A DNA stretch of 64,000 nt from positions 1 to 64,000 of the forward strand of contig JAUMWT010000006.1 in assembly GCA_030529505.1 (NCBI GenBank), in the 5' to 3' direction. Shown here piece by piece: positions 31,039-40,636 of this stretch. A model generated the notes under the pieces. It made no database searches. It was not told where the DNA came from and saw only the letters and a program-made list of their open reading frames with translations. Numbering within the stretch: the first letter of the stretch is position 1; each line of letters begins with the position of its first letter. The stretch comes from Allobrachymonas sp. GTDB taxonomy: Bacteria > Pseudomonadota > Gammaproteobacteria > Burkholderiales > Burkholderiaceae_C. The translations under genes were made by a program, and so were the position numbers.

Positions 31039-32961
31039 ATGAAGTTCACTCGTGATTGCAAACCACCTTTTGCCCTCGCCTTGTTGCCGCTGGCCTTGCT
31101 GGGCGGCTTGGCCCATGCGGCCGACAGCGCCACGCTGGATCCCGTCAAAGTCGAGGCCGACAAGCTCGCCGAGCAAATTGAAGTGCGCAAGAAAATGGAT
31201 CGCTCCACCGCGACCGATTTGCGCGATGTGCTCAAAGACGAAGCCAGCGTGCAGTTTGGCGGTGGCAATGGCGGCACCTCGCAGTGGATGACCATTCGCG
31301 GCATGGGGCAGGACCAGATCGATGTGGTGGTGGATGGCGCCAGCAACGATTCGCAAATCTTTCACCACCAAAGCCGCCATACGCTGGATCCTTCGCTGGT
31401 GCGCATCATCGGTGTGGAAAAAGGTGCAGGCTCGGCCAGTGCGGGCATTGGTGCCGTGGCTGGCCGCGTCAAGGCCGAAACTTTGGACGCCAGCGATTTG
31501 CTCGAAGCCGGGCGCAATTTCGGCGCACGCATCAATGCTGGTGTGCGCAGCAACAGGGGGCATGTGCGTGGCCTCACGCTGTATGGCCGCACAGGCATTT
31601 TCGATGCCTTGCTCAGCGCCAATCAGGCCCGCTTGCGTGAATACAAGGATGGCCGCGGCAATATCGTGAAAGGCTCTGAAATCAAGCAGGATGGCTATCT
31701 GGCCAAGTTCGGCATTCAGCCGCATCAGGATCACCGCGTGGAGCTGAGCTACCGCCGCGAAGAGTTTGACGGCAACCGCAGTTTCCGCAATGAATTCATG
31801 CTGCAGCCCCCGATGAACACCGAGCACCATAGCGACACGTTCAATGTCGAGTACGTGGGCAGGAACATGGGCTTTGTTGATGCGCTGGAGTTCAACGCCT
31901 TTCACACCAAAACAGAGGATGTGAAAAGGCCCTTGGGCAAACCGCTCAACCCGGCTGCGCCCAGCTTGCGCCGCGGCGAGGTGGAAACATACGGCGCCAA
32001 CACCGCCTACGGCTCCAACCTTGGGCTGACCAGCCGTGTCAGCTCCTTGCTCACGCTCAAATACGGCGTGAACTGGCGCCACTCGAAGTCTGAGAACCGC
32101 GTCTCCAGCAGCCAGAACAAAACGGATACGGGCGTTTACGTGGAGGGCATCTGGAACTTGGCCCCCGTAACCTTGACGACCGGCGCGCGTTACGACCACT
32201 ACAGCTACACCAGCAGCGCTGGCCACCGCAAAACGGAAGGTCGCATCAACCCGAGCATTGGCGCGGTGTGGGACGTGGCGCCCGACTTCTCGCTCAACGC
32301 CGTGCTCAACACGGCCAGCCGCAGCCCGCGCCTTCACGAGGCGATGCTGGTTGCAGACAACAGGAAACTGGCCCCCGATCTGCGTGGCGAGCAAACGCGC
32401 CGTGCCGAAGTGGGCTTCAAGTACGACAACGGCGCGCTGGCCGTTTCGGGTAGTTACTATCAGCAGCGCATCCGCCACTTCAACCGCAACGTTGGCACCA
32501 CCTTGAGCAGCATTGGCACCCTGAAAAACACGGGGTATGAACTCAGCTCGAGATACAAATGGCGCGGGCTGGTAGCCAAGGCAGGCATGGCTTACAACAC
32601 GCCCAAGCTCAACGGCGCCTACTACGACAGCGTGGCCAGCGCCGTGCCAATGGGCCGCCAGTGGAATACCGGCCTGAGCTACCGTTTTGAAAACCCCAAG
32701 CTGGAAGTCGGCTGGCAAGGGCGCTACGCCCAACGCCGCAGCTATACCAACAGCAATGGCGCAACGGTTACACGCAAAGGCTTTGGCGTGCACGACATTT
32801 ACGTGAACTGGCAGCCCCTGGGCAAAGACACGTTCAACGTCAACTTGGCTGTCAACAACGTGGGCAACAAGCACTACTTCAGCCACAGCCAGCGCACCAG
32901 CCGTATTTCCTTGCCCGAGGCGGGGCGCGACATCCGCCTGAGCATGAATTACCGCTTCTGA
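31039..32961 (+). CDS. TonB-dependent outer-membrane receptor (FrpB/FetA-like)
   Basis: A 640-residue beta-barrel receptor. A signal peptide (ALALLPLALLGGLAHA) is followed by the plug domain with IRGMGQDQIDVVVDGASND and VEKGAGSASAGIGAVAGRV, then the barrel, ending in an aromatic residue (MNYRF) as outer-membrane proteins do. The plug sequence IFHHQSRHTLDP resembles the FrpB/FetA group, which takes up iron-siderophore complexes or, in some species, other metals. A candidate Fur box precedes it and a strong terminator follows. The ligand is not known. Confidence 0.88.
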   Translation: MKFTRDCKPPFALALLPLALLGGLAHAADSATLDPVKVEADKLAEQIEVRKKMDRSTATDLRDVLKDEASVQFGGGNGGTSQWMTIRGMGQDQIDVVVDGASNDSQIFHHQSRHTLDPSLVRIIGVEKGAGSASAGIGAVAGRVKAETLDASDLLEAGRNFGARINAGVRSNRGHVRGLTLYGRTGIFDALLSANQARLREYKDGRGNIVKGSEIKQDGYLAKFGIQPHQDHRVELSYRREEFDGNRSFRNEFMLQPPMNTEHHSDTFNVEYVGRNMGFVDALEFNAFHTKTEDVKRPLGKPLNPAAPSLRRGEVETYGANTAYGSNLGLTSRVSSLLTLKYGVNWRHSKSENRVSSSQNKTDTGVYVEGIWNLAPVTLTTGARYDHYSYTSSAGHRKTEGRINPSIGAVWDVAPDFSLNAVLNTASRSPRLHEAMLVADNRKLAPDLRGEQTRRAEVGFKYDNGALAVSGSYYQQRIRHFNRNVGTTLSSIGTLKNTGYELSSRYKWRGLVAKAGMAYNTPKLNGAYYDSVASAVPMGRQWNTGLSYRFENPKLEVGWQGRYAQRRSYTNSNGATVTRKGFGVHDIYVNWQPLGKDTFNVNLAVNNVGNKHYFSHSQRTSRISLPEAGRDIRLSMNYRF

Positions 32962-32985
32962 TGCGCTTGAAGGCATGCTGAAACG

Positions 32986-33015
32986 AAAACAGGGCGCACC
33001 ATGCGCCCTGTTTTT
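32986..33015 (+). terminator. Rho-independent terminator of the TonB receptor gene
   Basis: Inverted repeat AAACAGGGCGCA/TGCGCCCTGTTT with a 3-base loop, ending in TTTTT, 25 bp after the stop codon. Confidence 0.9.
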
Positions 33016-33063
33016 ATTGCCGTTTGCGTTGGCTTACCGGTTCATTGCCTCTATGGTTGGTAA

Positions 33064-33343
33064 GAGCCTGTTCAAAGTCTTTCCATGTGTCCGCGAGAGC
33101 AACAAATGGCCAGGGTCTCGGCGCACGCCGCAGCCAAGACTGCCCGTCTTGGCAAGGGGCGCAACAAAGCGCATGGTCATTTGCTGCCTTGCCCGAAGGG
33201 TTGGCCTGCAAAGGCAGCATCTGCTGTGTTGCAAATGCTCGCCGGGCGGCTAGCCCGTTCGTGCTGTGTGTTTCGTGCTTTGCGCCTTGCAGCGACTACC
33301 TTTGCCAAGCAACGGACACGATGCGAAGACTTTGAACAGGCTC
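33064..33343 (-). repeat. Family-A MITE-like element, inverted copy
   Basis: A 280-bp copy in the opposite orientation to 6167-6447. Ends GAGCCTGTTCAAAGTCTT and AAGACTTTGAACAGGCTC are intact. The flanks are TAA (33061-33063) and CAA (33344-33346), differing by one base. Confidence 0.88.
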
Positions 33344-33564
33344 CAAGGCAGCCACGCGTCTTGCCCGAGAGTTGCGCCAAGCGGTTGCGTCAAACGCGCT
33401 CTCATCCGTTCAACAGCTTTGGGGCAAATACGAAGGGCGCGTCTTTGGAGCGCATGGGCTGGCGCAATCGACGCCCCAGCATTGGGCCGCGGCTTGTAGC
33501 CGCGCTTGCGGCAGGCGAAGCGATGCGAATGAGGTGATGCCAATCGGGTCGCTCACTGTGCCAG

Positions 33565-35610
33565 TCAAGCCGCCATGGCCATGCCCGAATGGCGCAGCAG
33601 GGCGTCCACTGTAGGCTCGCGTCCACGGAAGGCTTTGAACGATTCCATCGCCGGGCGACTGCCGCCGGCTTCGAGAATTTCCTGTCGGTAGCGGCGGCCG
33701 GTTTCCACGCTGGGCGTGCCGTCGGGCGCGGCGGTTTCTTCAAAGGCGGCGTAAGCGTCAGCGCTCAGCACCTCGGCCCATTTGTAGCTGTAGTAGCCCG
33801 CCGCATAGCCGCCTGCAAAGATGTGGCTGAAGGTGTGCGGGGTGCGCGTCCAGGCCGGGGGCTGAATCACGGCCACCTCTTGCTGCACCTGGCGCAGCAG
33901 CGGCATCACGTCCGCGGGTGGCGTGCTTTGGTCGTGCAGCAGCATGTCGAACAGGGCAAATTCCACCTGGCGCAGCGTTTGCATGCCGCTTTGAAAGTTC
34001 TTGGCCGCCAGCATCTTGTCAAACAGAGCGCGCGGCAGCGGCTCGCCGGTATCGACGTGCGCCGTCATGCCTTGCAGCACGCGCCATTCCCAGCAGAAGT
34101 TTTCCATGAACTGGCTGGGCAGTTCCACGGCATCCCACTCCACGCCGCTGATGCCCGATACGCCATGCTCGTTGACTTGCGTGAGCATGTGGTGCAGGCC
34201 GTGGCCGAATTCGTGGAACAGGGTGATCACGTCATCGTGCGTGAGCAGGGGGGGCTTGCCGCCCACGCCTTCGGCAAAGTTGCACACCAGATGCGCCACG
34301 GGCGTTTGCAGCGCGTCGGTGTCGGGGCGCTGCCAGCGGCCACGCACGTCGTCCATCCAGGCGCCGCCACGCTTGCCATTGCGTGCGGAGGGGTCGAGGT
34401 AGAACTGGCCGACGAGTTGGCCCTGGCGCTCCAGCCGGTAGAACTCCACGTTCGGGTGCCAAACAGGGGCCTGGTCGCGTTTGATTTCCACTTCGAAGAG
34501 CGTTTCAACGATTTTGAACAGGCCCGCCAGCACGCGCGGCGCGGGGAAGTATTGCTTGACTTCTTGCTCGCTGAAGGCGTAGCGTGCTTCCTTGAGCTTT
34601 TCGCTGATGTAGGTCCAGTCCCACGCTTGCGGGTCGGGCAGTTGCAGCTGCTCGCGCGCAAAGTCGCGCAGGTCTTGCACGTCTTGCTCGGCAAAGGGGC
34701 GGGCCTTGGCGGCCAGGTCGCGCAAAAAGGCCAGCACTTGCTCGGGGCTGTCGGCCATTTTGGGCACGAGCGAGACTTGCGCAAAGTTCGGGTAGCCCAG
34801 CAGCTGCGCCTCTTCTTGCCGCAGGGCCAGCAGCTCGCTGATGATGGCGCTGTTGTCGAACTGCGTGGCATCGCCTTCGGCCTGATCGCTGGCGCGGGTG
34901 GTGTAGGCGCGGTAGAGCTTTTCGCGCAAGGCGCTGCTGCGGGCAAACTGCATCACCGGCAGGTAGCAAGGGATTTTGAGGGTGAGCTTGTAGCCCTCTT
35001 GGTTATCGGCTTCGGCCGCAGCGCGGGCCGCGTCGATCACGTCTTGCGGCAGGCCATCCAGCTCGGGCAGGGTGGCGTAATAGGCCCAGCGGTCGGTGGC
35101 ATCGAGCGCGTTTTCGCTGAACTTTTGCATCAGCTCGGCCTGGCGTTCCTGAATCTGGGCAAAGCGCTCTTTGGCGCTGCCTTGCAGTTCGGCGCCGCTC
35201 AATACAAAGCCGCGCAGGGCATTCTTGTGCGCCTGCTTCTGCTCGGCATTGAGCGTAGCGGGGTCGATGGCTTTGTACTTGGCATACAGCGCCTCGTTGG
35301 CGCCCAGCGCGGTTGAAAACTCGGTCACCGCAGGCAGCATGGCGTTGTAGGCGGCGCGCAGTTCGGGCGTGTCGTTCACGCTTTTGAGGTGGCCCACAGC
35401 GCTCCAGGCACGGCCCAGGCGTTCGGTCGCCACGTCCAGCGTGGCGGCCAGGCGCTGCCAGTCGGCCGGAAAGCCGGGCTGCGTGACTTGATCGAGCGCG
35501 GCTTGCGCCTCTTGCAGCAATTGCGTGATGGCGGGTTGAATCTGATCGGGCGCAATGGCGTCAAAACGGGGCAGATCGGCAAAGTCGAGCAGGGCGTTGG
35601 CAGTGTTCAT
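33565..35610 (-). CDS. prlC: Oligopeptidase A (M3 zinc metallopeptidase)
   Basis: A 681-residue cytosolic metallopeptidase that degrades short peptides such as cleaved signal peptides. The zinc site LFHEFGHGLHHML (HExxH) is near residue 470, with the third ligand Glu in VELPSQFMENFCWE. KRGGAWMDDVRGR and FSHIFAGGYAAGYYSYKWAEVLSADAY are further M3 blocks. The length equals E. coli PrlC (680). The start MNTANALL is at 35610; the in-frame upstream extension is not conserved. Confidence 0.95.
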   Translation of the reverse strand: MNTANALLDFADLPRFDAIAPDQIQPAITQLLQEAQAALDQVTQPGFPADWQRLAATLDVATERLGRAWSAVGHLKSVNDTPELRAAYNAMLPAVTEFSTALGANEALYAKYKAIDPATLNAEQKQAHKNALRGFVLSGAELQGSAKERFAQIQERQAELMQKFSENALDATDRWAYYATLPELDGLPQDVIDAARAAAEADNQEGYKLTLKIPCYLPVMQFARSSALREKLYRAYTTRASDQAEGDATQFDNSAIISELLALRQEEAQLLGYPNFAQVSLVPKMADSPEQVLAFLRDLAAKARPFAEQDVQDLRDFAREQLQLPDPQAWDWTYISEKLKEARYAFSEQEVKQYFPAPRVLAGLFKIVETLFEVEIKRDQAPVWHPNVEFYRLERQGQLVGQFYLDPSARNGKRGGAWMDDVRGRWQRPDTDALQTPVAHLVCNFAEGVGGKPPLLTHDDVITLFHEFGHGLHHMLTQVNEHGVSGISGVEWDAVELPSQFMENFCWEWRVLQGMTAHVDTGEPLPRALFDKMLAAKNFQSGMQTLRQVEFALFDMLLHDQSTPPADVMPLLRQVQQEVAVIQPPAWTRTPHTFSHIFAGGYAAGYYSYKWAEVLSADAYAAFEETAAPDGTPSVETGRRYRQEILEAGGSRPAMESFKAFRGREPTVDALLRHSGMAMAA

Positions 35611-35862
35611 GTTTGAATTGAAAGAAAAGTCTTGGGATGGGATGCGGAGGCAATTGGGGGTGAAGAAAAGGGCTTCAAGGCCAGGGCTGGCGGAGGCGGC
35701 GTGTTGCACAGCAGAAAAAAGCGCATTGTCTGCCCGGGCCGTTAGCGCATCGGCATGAAATGTCACAATTCGCTCAGCTTTGGGATTGTCTGCCTTTTTG
35801 GCCGCTGAACTTGCCGCAAGCGGGCAAAGCATATTGAAGAGACAGGTTTGCAGGAGTGCACC

Positions 35863-36414
35863 ATGACGACGGACATGCTTGAAACACTTGAAACATGCCA
35901 CCGGCCCCAGCGGCGTGGCGGCTTGCGCTCTGCCGCCGCAGCGGCGCTGTGCGGCGCAGCCATGCTGGCTGGCGGTTGCACGGTGGTGTCGCTGGATTCG
36001 GCCAACTGGCCGCCGCCGGGCCAAGCCCAGCCGCAGTCAGGGGCGGGGTCTTCGTCTGCCGCGCCGGGCGCGGCGCGGGCCGCAGGATCGGTCAGCTTGA
36101 AGGAAAGCTGGGCGGGGCACTACGAGGGCACGGCGCCTTGCGCCGATTGCGCCGGTGTGCGCATTTTGCTCACCCTCAAGCACGACAATGGCTACACCCT
36201 GAGCCAGAGCTATCTGGAAAGCAACCGCAAGCCCACTGTGGTGCACGGCCGTTTCAGCTGGAGTTCGGACGGCACGGAAATCACGCTTGACGAAAGCGGC
36301 GGCCACCGCCGTTATGCCGTGAGCTGGATCGAACTGCGCATGCTCAACCGCGATGGCAGCCCCATGCTGGGTCTGCTGGGCGAGCAGCTCACGCTCAAAA
36401 AGCGCCCGCAGTAA
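35863..36414 (+). CDS. NlpE-like outer-membrane lipoprotein
   Basis: A 183-residue lipoprotein. The lipobox LAGGC has its Cys at residue 39. The mature part has a Pro/Ala/Ser linker, then the NlpE N-terminal domain: YEGTAPCADCAGVRILLTLK with the CxxC motif, then HGRFSWSSDGTEITL. E. coli NlpE senses surface contact and copper and activates Cpx; only the first of its two domains is present here. GGAG lies 8 bp before the ATG. A family-B repeat begins at the stop codon. Confidence 0.82.
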   Translation: MTTDMLETLETCHRPQRRGGLRSAAAAALCGAAMLAGGCTVVSLDSANWPPPGQAQPQSGAGSSSAAPGAARAAGSVSLKESWAGHYEGTAPCADCAGVRILLTLKHDNGYTLSQSYLESNRKPTVVHGRFSWSSDGTEITLDESGGHRRYAVSWIELRMLNRDGSPMLGLLGEQLTLKKRPQ

Positions 36415-36601
36415 GAAGCAGTTCAAAATCTCAACGTGAGGCGATTGGATATGCGGCGGGATGCGATGCAAGGCGCATATCTTGGCATGTGGCGAAGCGC
36501 ATGGCCCGTGCAACACGGACAAGGTGCTTGGCAAGATGTGCAACGCGGCAGACTGCCCGCTTTCATTTTCTAGCGCCCGCGAAGAGATTTTGAACAGGCT
36601 C
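36415..36601 (-). repeat. Family-B MITE-like element abutting a stop codon
   Basis: A 187-bp copy beginning GAAGCAGTTCAAAATCTC and ending GAGATTTTGAACAGGCTC. Its left target trinucleotide TAA (36412-36414) is the stop codon of the NlpE-like gene. The right flank is CAG, so the duplication is lost or altered. Confidence 0.85.
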
Positions 36602-36607
36602 CAGGGG

Positions 36608-36650
36608 GACTGCTCAAAGTCTTCGCATCGTGTGCGTTGCTTGGCAAAGG
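36608..36650 (+). repeat. Truncated family-A element
   Basis: Only the first 43 bp of the family-A left end remain (GACTGCTCAAAGTCTTCGC, then CGTTGCTTGGCAAAGG). It lies 6 bp from the family-B copy, which suggests successive insertions and a deletion. Confidence 0.75.
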
Positions 36651-36776
36651 CGGGGTAGCTGCACTGGAGCAAGGCCTCTGTCCCAATTGAAGCGTTCTTG
36701 AAGCGGCATGCCCAGTTGCCAAGCGGGCCAACGCGCCAAGCCCCGGCCACCCATCAACCATAAAAGGAAACACACC

Positions 36777-37871
36777 ATGTACCACGCGCCCTTGCTCATT
36801 GATGTGGCAGGCACCAGCCTTTCGGCCGATGACCGCCGCCGCCTGCAATCGCCGCTGGTGGGCGGGGTGATCTACTTCGGCCGCAACTGGCAAAGCCGCG
36901 AGCAAATCAGCGATTTGAGCGCCGCCATCAAGGCCATTAGGCCCGATGTGCTGATCACGGTGGATCACGAAGGTGGGCGCGTGCAACGCTTTCGCAGCGA
37001 TGGCTTCACCCATCTGCCGCCCATGCGCGCCCTGGGCCAGCATTGGCGCAAACCCGATCGGGCCGGGCAAGAAGGCCGCCACGCCATGCAGGCGCTGCAA
37101 GCCGCCAGCGCCTGCGGCTACGTGCTCGCCGCCGAACTGCGCGCCTGCGGGGTGGACATGAGCTTTGCGCCCGTGCTCGATCTGGACTACGGCCACAGCA
37201 GCGTGATTGGCGACCGCGCTTTTGACGGCGACCCGCGCCTCGTCGCCCTGCTGGCCAAAAGCCTGATGCATGGCCTGCTGCAAGCGGGCATGGCGCACTG
37301 CGGCAAGCACTTTCCGGGGCATGGGCATGTGCGGGCCGATTCGCACGTGGCCATTCCGGTGGACAAGCGCGGCCTGCGCGCCCTGTTGAACAGCGATGCC
37401 TTGCCTTACCAATGGCTGCTGCCCTCGCTGATGGCCGTGATGCCTGCGCACGTGATCTACGCCAAGGTAGACGAACGCCCGGCGGGCTTCAGCCCCCGCT
37501 GGCTGCAAGAGGTGCTGCGCGGCGAGCTGGGCTTTAGCGGCGCCATCATCAGCGACGACTTGAGCATGCAGGGCGCGCGCCAGATTCAGGGCCGGCCGCT
37601 GTCGCTGACCGAAGGCGTGCTGGCCGCACTGGATGCGGGTTGCGATCTGACTCTGGTCTGCAACCAAAGCCTGAACGGTGGCCGCGCGCTGGACGTGCTG
37701 CTGGACGAGATGAGCGAAGCCGCCGTGAAAGGGCGCTGGCAGCCGCAAGAGGCCAGCGAGCTGCGCCGCCGCGCCTTGCTGCCCACCGCGCCCGCCGTGG
37801 CTTGGGATGATCTGATGCGTTCCCCCGCCTACATTCAGGCACTGGAGATGCTGGCGCTGCTTTCGGCCTGA
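36777..37871 (+). CDS. nagZ: Beta-N-acetylhexosaminidase (GH3)
   Basis: A 364-residue cytosolic enzyme that removes GlcNAc from anhydromuropeptides in cell-wall recycling; in other bacteria its products control ampC. GH3 motifs: ITVDHEGGRVQRF, KHFPGHGHVRADSH with the catalytic His loop, and FSGAIISDDLSMQGA with the nucleophile Asp. The length is typical (about 340-360). AAAAGGAAAC precedes the ATG at 36777. It stands alone. Confidence 0.95.
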   Translation: MYHAPLLIDVAGTSLSADDRRRLQSPLVGGVIYFGRNWQSREQISDLSAAIKAIRPDVLITVDHEGGRVQRFRSDGFTHLPPMRALGQHWRKPDRAGQEGRHAMQALQAASACGYVLAAELRACGVDMSFAPVLDLDYGHSSVIGDRAFDGDPRLVALLAKSLMHGLLQAGMAHCGKHFPGHGHVRADSHVAIPVDKRGLRALLNSDALPYQWLLPSLMAVMPAHVIYAKVDERPAGFSPRWLQEVLRGELGFSGAIISDDLSMQGARQIQGRPLSLTEGVLAALDAGCDLTLVCNQSLNGGRALDVLLDEMSEAAVKGRWQPQEASELRRRALLPTAPAVAWDDLMRSPAYIQALEMLALLSA

Positions 37872-38319
37872 TGGGCGCTGCGCATTGCCAAGGGGCTTGT
37901 CGGGGGCCACAGTGTGTGCAGCTGCCGCTTTCTTTGTATGTGCGGCACAGGGCCTGCGTCATGCGTTGGGGTGGATGCAAGAGGTGCCACAAATGCATGC
38001 GCGCGACAACTTGCTTTGCGCCGCCAGAGGCGCAGTGAGCACGCCCCCATCGCTGCATCTGACTGCGGATACGCAGCGCTGCCTGATGCAGGCGACACAG
38101 GGGCTGGAAGCAGACTGCGCAACAGGGACCAGAGGCTGGCCTTGGCTTCCTATGTGCCAGATGCTGCTGCGCAGCGTGGCTGTTGGCGCTGGCCCTGCAA
38201 AAGCTCAAGGCAATCGATCAGCACAAAAGGCAGGCGCTTGGGCAGCGTGGGCGGTGATGGGCGAGCCGTGAGCCATGCTTGATCCACGCTTTCCGCTCAC
38301 GTCTTTCAATTCATGTCTT
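37872..38319. other. Intergenic stretch after nagZ
   Basis: About 450 bp. Open frames here lack convincing starts or family features. I see no repeat or promoter. Confidence 0.45.
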
Positions 38320-38796
38320 TCAATCCACGTCTTTCCACGGGCGCAGGGCCTGAATCAGCTCTGCTTCAAACGCGGGCAGCGCAGCGCGCAGGGCCGCCAC
38401 GCGGGCTGCATCGGCCTCGCGTTGGGGTGCGGCCCACACCGGGGCGGGAAAGTGCGTGTCCCATTCGTAGCGGGCGATGATGTGCCAATGCAGATGCGGC
38501 ACCACATTGCCCAGTGAAGCGAGATTGACCTTGTGCGGCGCAAAGTGCGTGCGCATCACTTGCTCGATGCGGGTGAGCAGGGCCATGCCCTCTTGCCGCA
38601 CAGGCTCGGGCAGATCGCTCCATTCAGTGTAATGGGCGTTGCTGACCAGGCGGTAAAACGCCGGAAAGTTCGCCTCGGCTGGGGAGTCGGCATGCACCAC
38701 GCGCCAGGCGGCGCAATGCCACACCACGCGGCCTGTGACGCTGCCGCACATGGGGCAGTCGGGAGTGTGCTGGGGGGCTGTATTGGGCTTGAGCAT
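38320..38796 (-). CDS. HIT-family protein
   Basis: A 158-residue histidine-triad protein. The triad is NVVPHLHWHIIARY (HxHxH), with the upstream strand CAAWRVVHADSPAEANFPAFYRLV and a CPMC pair at residues 15-18 that may bind zinc. HIT proteins hydrolyse nucleotide conjugates such as AppppA or AMP-lysine; the substrate here is not known. Starts further upstream are less likely because they run through the family-B repeat. Confidence 0.85.
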   Translation of the reverse strand: MLKPNTAPQHTPDCPMCGSVTGRVVWHCAAWRVVHADSPAEANFPAFYRLVSNAHYTEWSDLPEPVRQEGMALLTRIEQVMRTHFAPHKVNLASLGNVVPHLHWHIIARYEWDTHFPAPVWAAPQREADAARVAALRAALPAFEAELIQALRPWKDVD

Positions 38797-38964
38797 GGCG
38801 AATCTCGGTGGGGGCTGAGGGTGTTCAGAATGGCTGTGCGAGCTGCTGTGCCCGGGGCATGCGTCTGCGACATGAGGCATGGATGAGACGGCGCGCTTGC
38901 CCATGTCCAAGCACAGCGGCCAGGAAAGCAGCAAAGCCAATCGCATGCTATCAGTTTGGCCCGA

Positions 38965-39152
38965 GAGCCTGTTCACAATCTCCTCACGGGCGCTTGAAGA
39001 TGGAGTCGGGCGGTCTGCTGCGTTGCCAATCTTGGCATCCGTTTTGCTGATGTCGCACGGGCTACGCACTTCGCTCATGCACTTTGATATGCGTCTTGCA
39101 CTCCATCCCACACCCTATCCAAGCGCCTCGCGCCGAGATCGTGAACAGGCTC
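38965..39152 (+). repeat. Family-B MITE-like element
   Basis: A 188-bp copy in the same orientation as 7772-7945: GAGCCTGTTCACAATCTC at left and GAGATCGTGAACAGGCTC at right. Flanks are CGA and TGA, so there is no exact duplication. Confidence 0.85.
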
Positions 39153-39505
39153 TGAGGGTGATTGCTTACCGTTTGCCGAGGTGGTGCGGCTGTTTGCAAG
39201 CGGGCCGCGCATGCCGTGTGTGGCCCGGTATGGAGCGGGCGTGAAAGAATGCAGGCGATGGCCCGGAAGCGCCAAGCGTGGATGGTTTGGGGCGCAGCTC
39301 TCGGCCGAAGGCTTGCTGCCCAGGCCCCTTGGGAGCTTGCCTGCACCATGTCTGCCATCCGATGTCTTTCAAGGCTAAAAATGCAGATCTGCTTATTTCT
39401 TTTTCTTATTTCATCAGGATGAATCTGTCTAATGAGTTCATGAATCACACTGCTTTTCTCGGCAGAATGCCGACATTCTTTTTTTGACTTGTGAGGAGAT
39501 GGATC
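39153..39505. other. Upstream region of the amino-acid ABC binding protein gene
   Basis: About 350 bp. A T-rich segment lies near 39388-39412. A small hairpin CGGCA/TGCCG (39460-39472) followed by ACATTC and a run of T just before the ribosome-binding site could attenuate the gene. No clear promoter is assignable. Confidence 0.45.
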
Positions 39506-40300
39506 ATGAAACGCCGCCAGATTTGGAAAGGTTTGATTGTGGCTGCCAGCTTGTTGGCTGCCGCCGCGCATGCGCAGGCGCAAGATTTGCTGGATACCGT
39601 CAAGCAGCGCGGTACGCTGCGCGTGGCCTTGGAAGGTACCTACCCGCCCTTCAACTTCCGCGAAAACGGCCAGCTCGTGGGCTTTGAAGTGGAGCTGGCC
39701 AATGCCCTGGCGACCAAGCTGGGCGTGAAGGCCGAATTCACCACCAGCGAGTGGAGCGCCATTTTGGCCGGGCTGCAGGCCGGCAAATACGATGTGGTCA
39801 TCAACCAAGTCACCATCACCGACAAGCGCAAGCAAGCTTTCGACTTTTCTGTGCCCTACACCTACTCCAGCCCGCAGATCATCGTGCGCAAGAACGAGGC
39901 GAATCCGCCCGCCTCCTTGCAAGCCCTCAAGGGCAAAAAACTCGGCGTGGGGCAGGGCACCAACTTTGCCGACATGGTCAAAAAAGCGGGGGGCATTGAC
40001 GTGCGCACCTACCCTGGCGCGCAAGAGTATCTGCAAGACTTGGCCGCTGGCCGCATCGATGCGGCGCTGAACGACAGCTTGCTGATTCCCTATCTGGTGA
40101 AGAAAACGCGCCTGCCCGTCAAGCCCGGCGCCACGCTCGATGGTGTGGAGCAAGCAGGCATCCCTTTTGCCAAGGGCAACCCCAAGTTCAAGGCCGCGCT
40201 GGATCAGGCGCTGGAATCACTCAAGGCCGACGGCAGCTTCGCCAAAATCTCGAACAAATGGTTCGATCAGGACGTGAGCCGCGCGCCCGGCAAGCGTTGA
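39506..40300 (+). CDS. Polar amino-acid (cystine-type) ABC substrate-binding protein
   Basis: A 264-residue periplasmic binding protein. A signal peptide (LIVAASLLAAAAHAQAQ) is followed by the family-3 solute-binding fold: TLRVALEGTYPPFNF, GFEVELANALATKLG, SEWSAILAGLQAGKYDVVINQVTIT and LGVGQGTNF. It resembles E. coli TcyJ (cystine) more than lysine/arginine or glutamine binders, but ligand choice is uncertain. GTGAGGAG precedes the ATG. A strong terminator and a repeat separate it from the permease. Confidence 0.88.
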   Translation: MKRRQIWKGLIVAASLLAAAAHAQAQDLLDTVKQRGTLRVALEGTYPPFNFRENGQLVGFEVELANALATKLGVKAEFTTSEWSAILAGLQAGKYDVVINQVTITDKRKQAFDFSVPYTYSSPQIIVRKNEANPPASLQALKGKKLGVGQGTNFADMVKKAGGIDVRTYPGAQEYLQDLAAGRIDAALNDSLLIPYLVKKTRLPVKPGATLDGVEQAGIPFAKGNPKFKAALDQALESLKADGSFAKISNKWFDQDVSRAPGKR

Positions 40301-40394
40301 TCGCCCGGTTAACGCCTTGCGCCTTGTGGGCCTGATGCACCATGCGCTGCATGGGCCCCTTGGCCACTGGCGCAAAAAGGCCCTTTCAAAGACT

Positions 40395-40430
40395 GATATC
40401 CTGCGGGCCCGCAGGATATCGGTTTTTTAT
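40395..40430 (+). terminator. Strong rho-independent terminator between binding protein and permease
   Basis: A perfect 13-bp-arm inverted repeat (GATATCCTGCGGG and its complement, 40395-40420) runs into GGTTTTTTATTTTT. It would end most transcripts after the binding-protein gene, a common way to make it in excess of the permease. Confidence 0.88.
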
Positions 40431-40435
40431 TTTTG

Positions 40436-40620
40436 GAAGTTGTTCAAACGCTCAACGCGGGGTGCTGGAACGGCGTGCGTGGCGGGATGCAAAGCGCAAG
40501 CCTGCGTACTTGGCGACGTAAATGGCCATGTGCGACATGGGCCAGGTGGGCGACAAGATTGGCAAGGCCGCAGGCCACCCGCCTCCGTATTCAAATGCCC
40601 GTTAAGGGGCGAACAGGTTT
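40436..40620 (-). repeat. Degenerate family-B element
   Basis: About 185 bp with worn ends (GAAGTTGTTCAAACGCTC at left, GAACAGGTTT at right) and a recognisable interior (AAGATTGGCAAGGCCGCAGG, CGCCTCCGTATTCAAATGCCC). It sits between the terminator and the permease gene and may supply its promoter or block it. Confidence 0.7.
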
Positions 40621-40636
40621 TGATGGACGAGTGAAT

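Noticed and set aside
37885..38271. Frame after nagZ as a gene
   Set aside because: Odd composition, no ribosome-binding site, no domain, overlaps no operon; left as intergenic.
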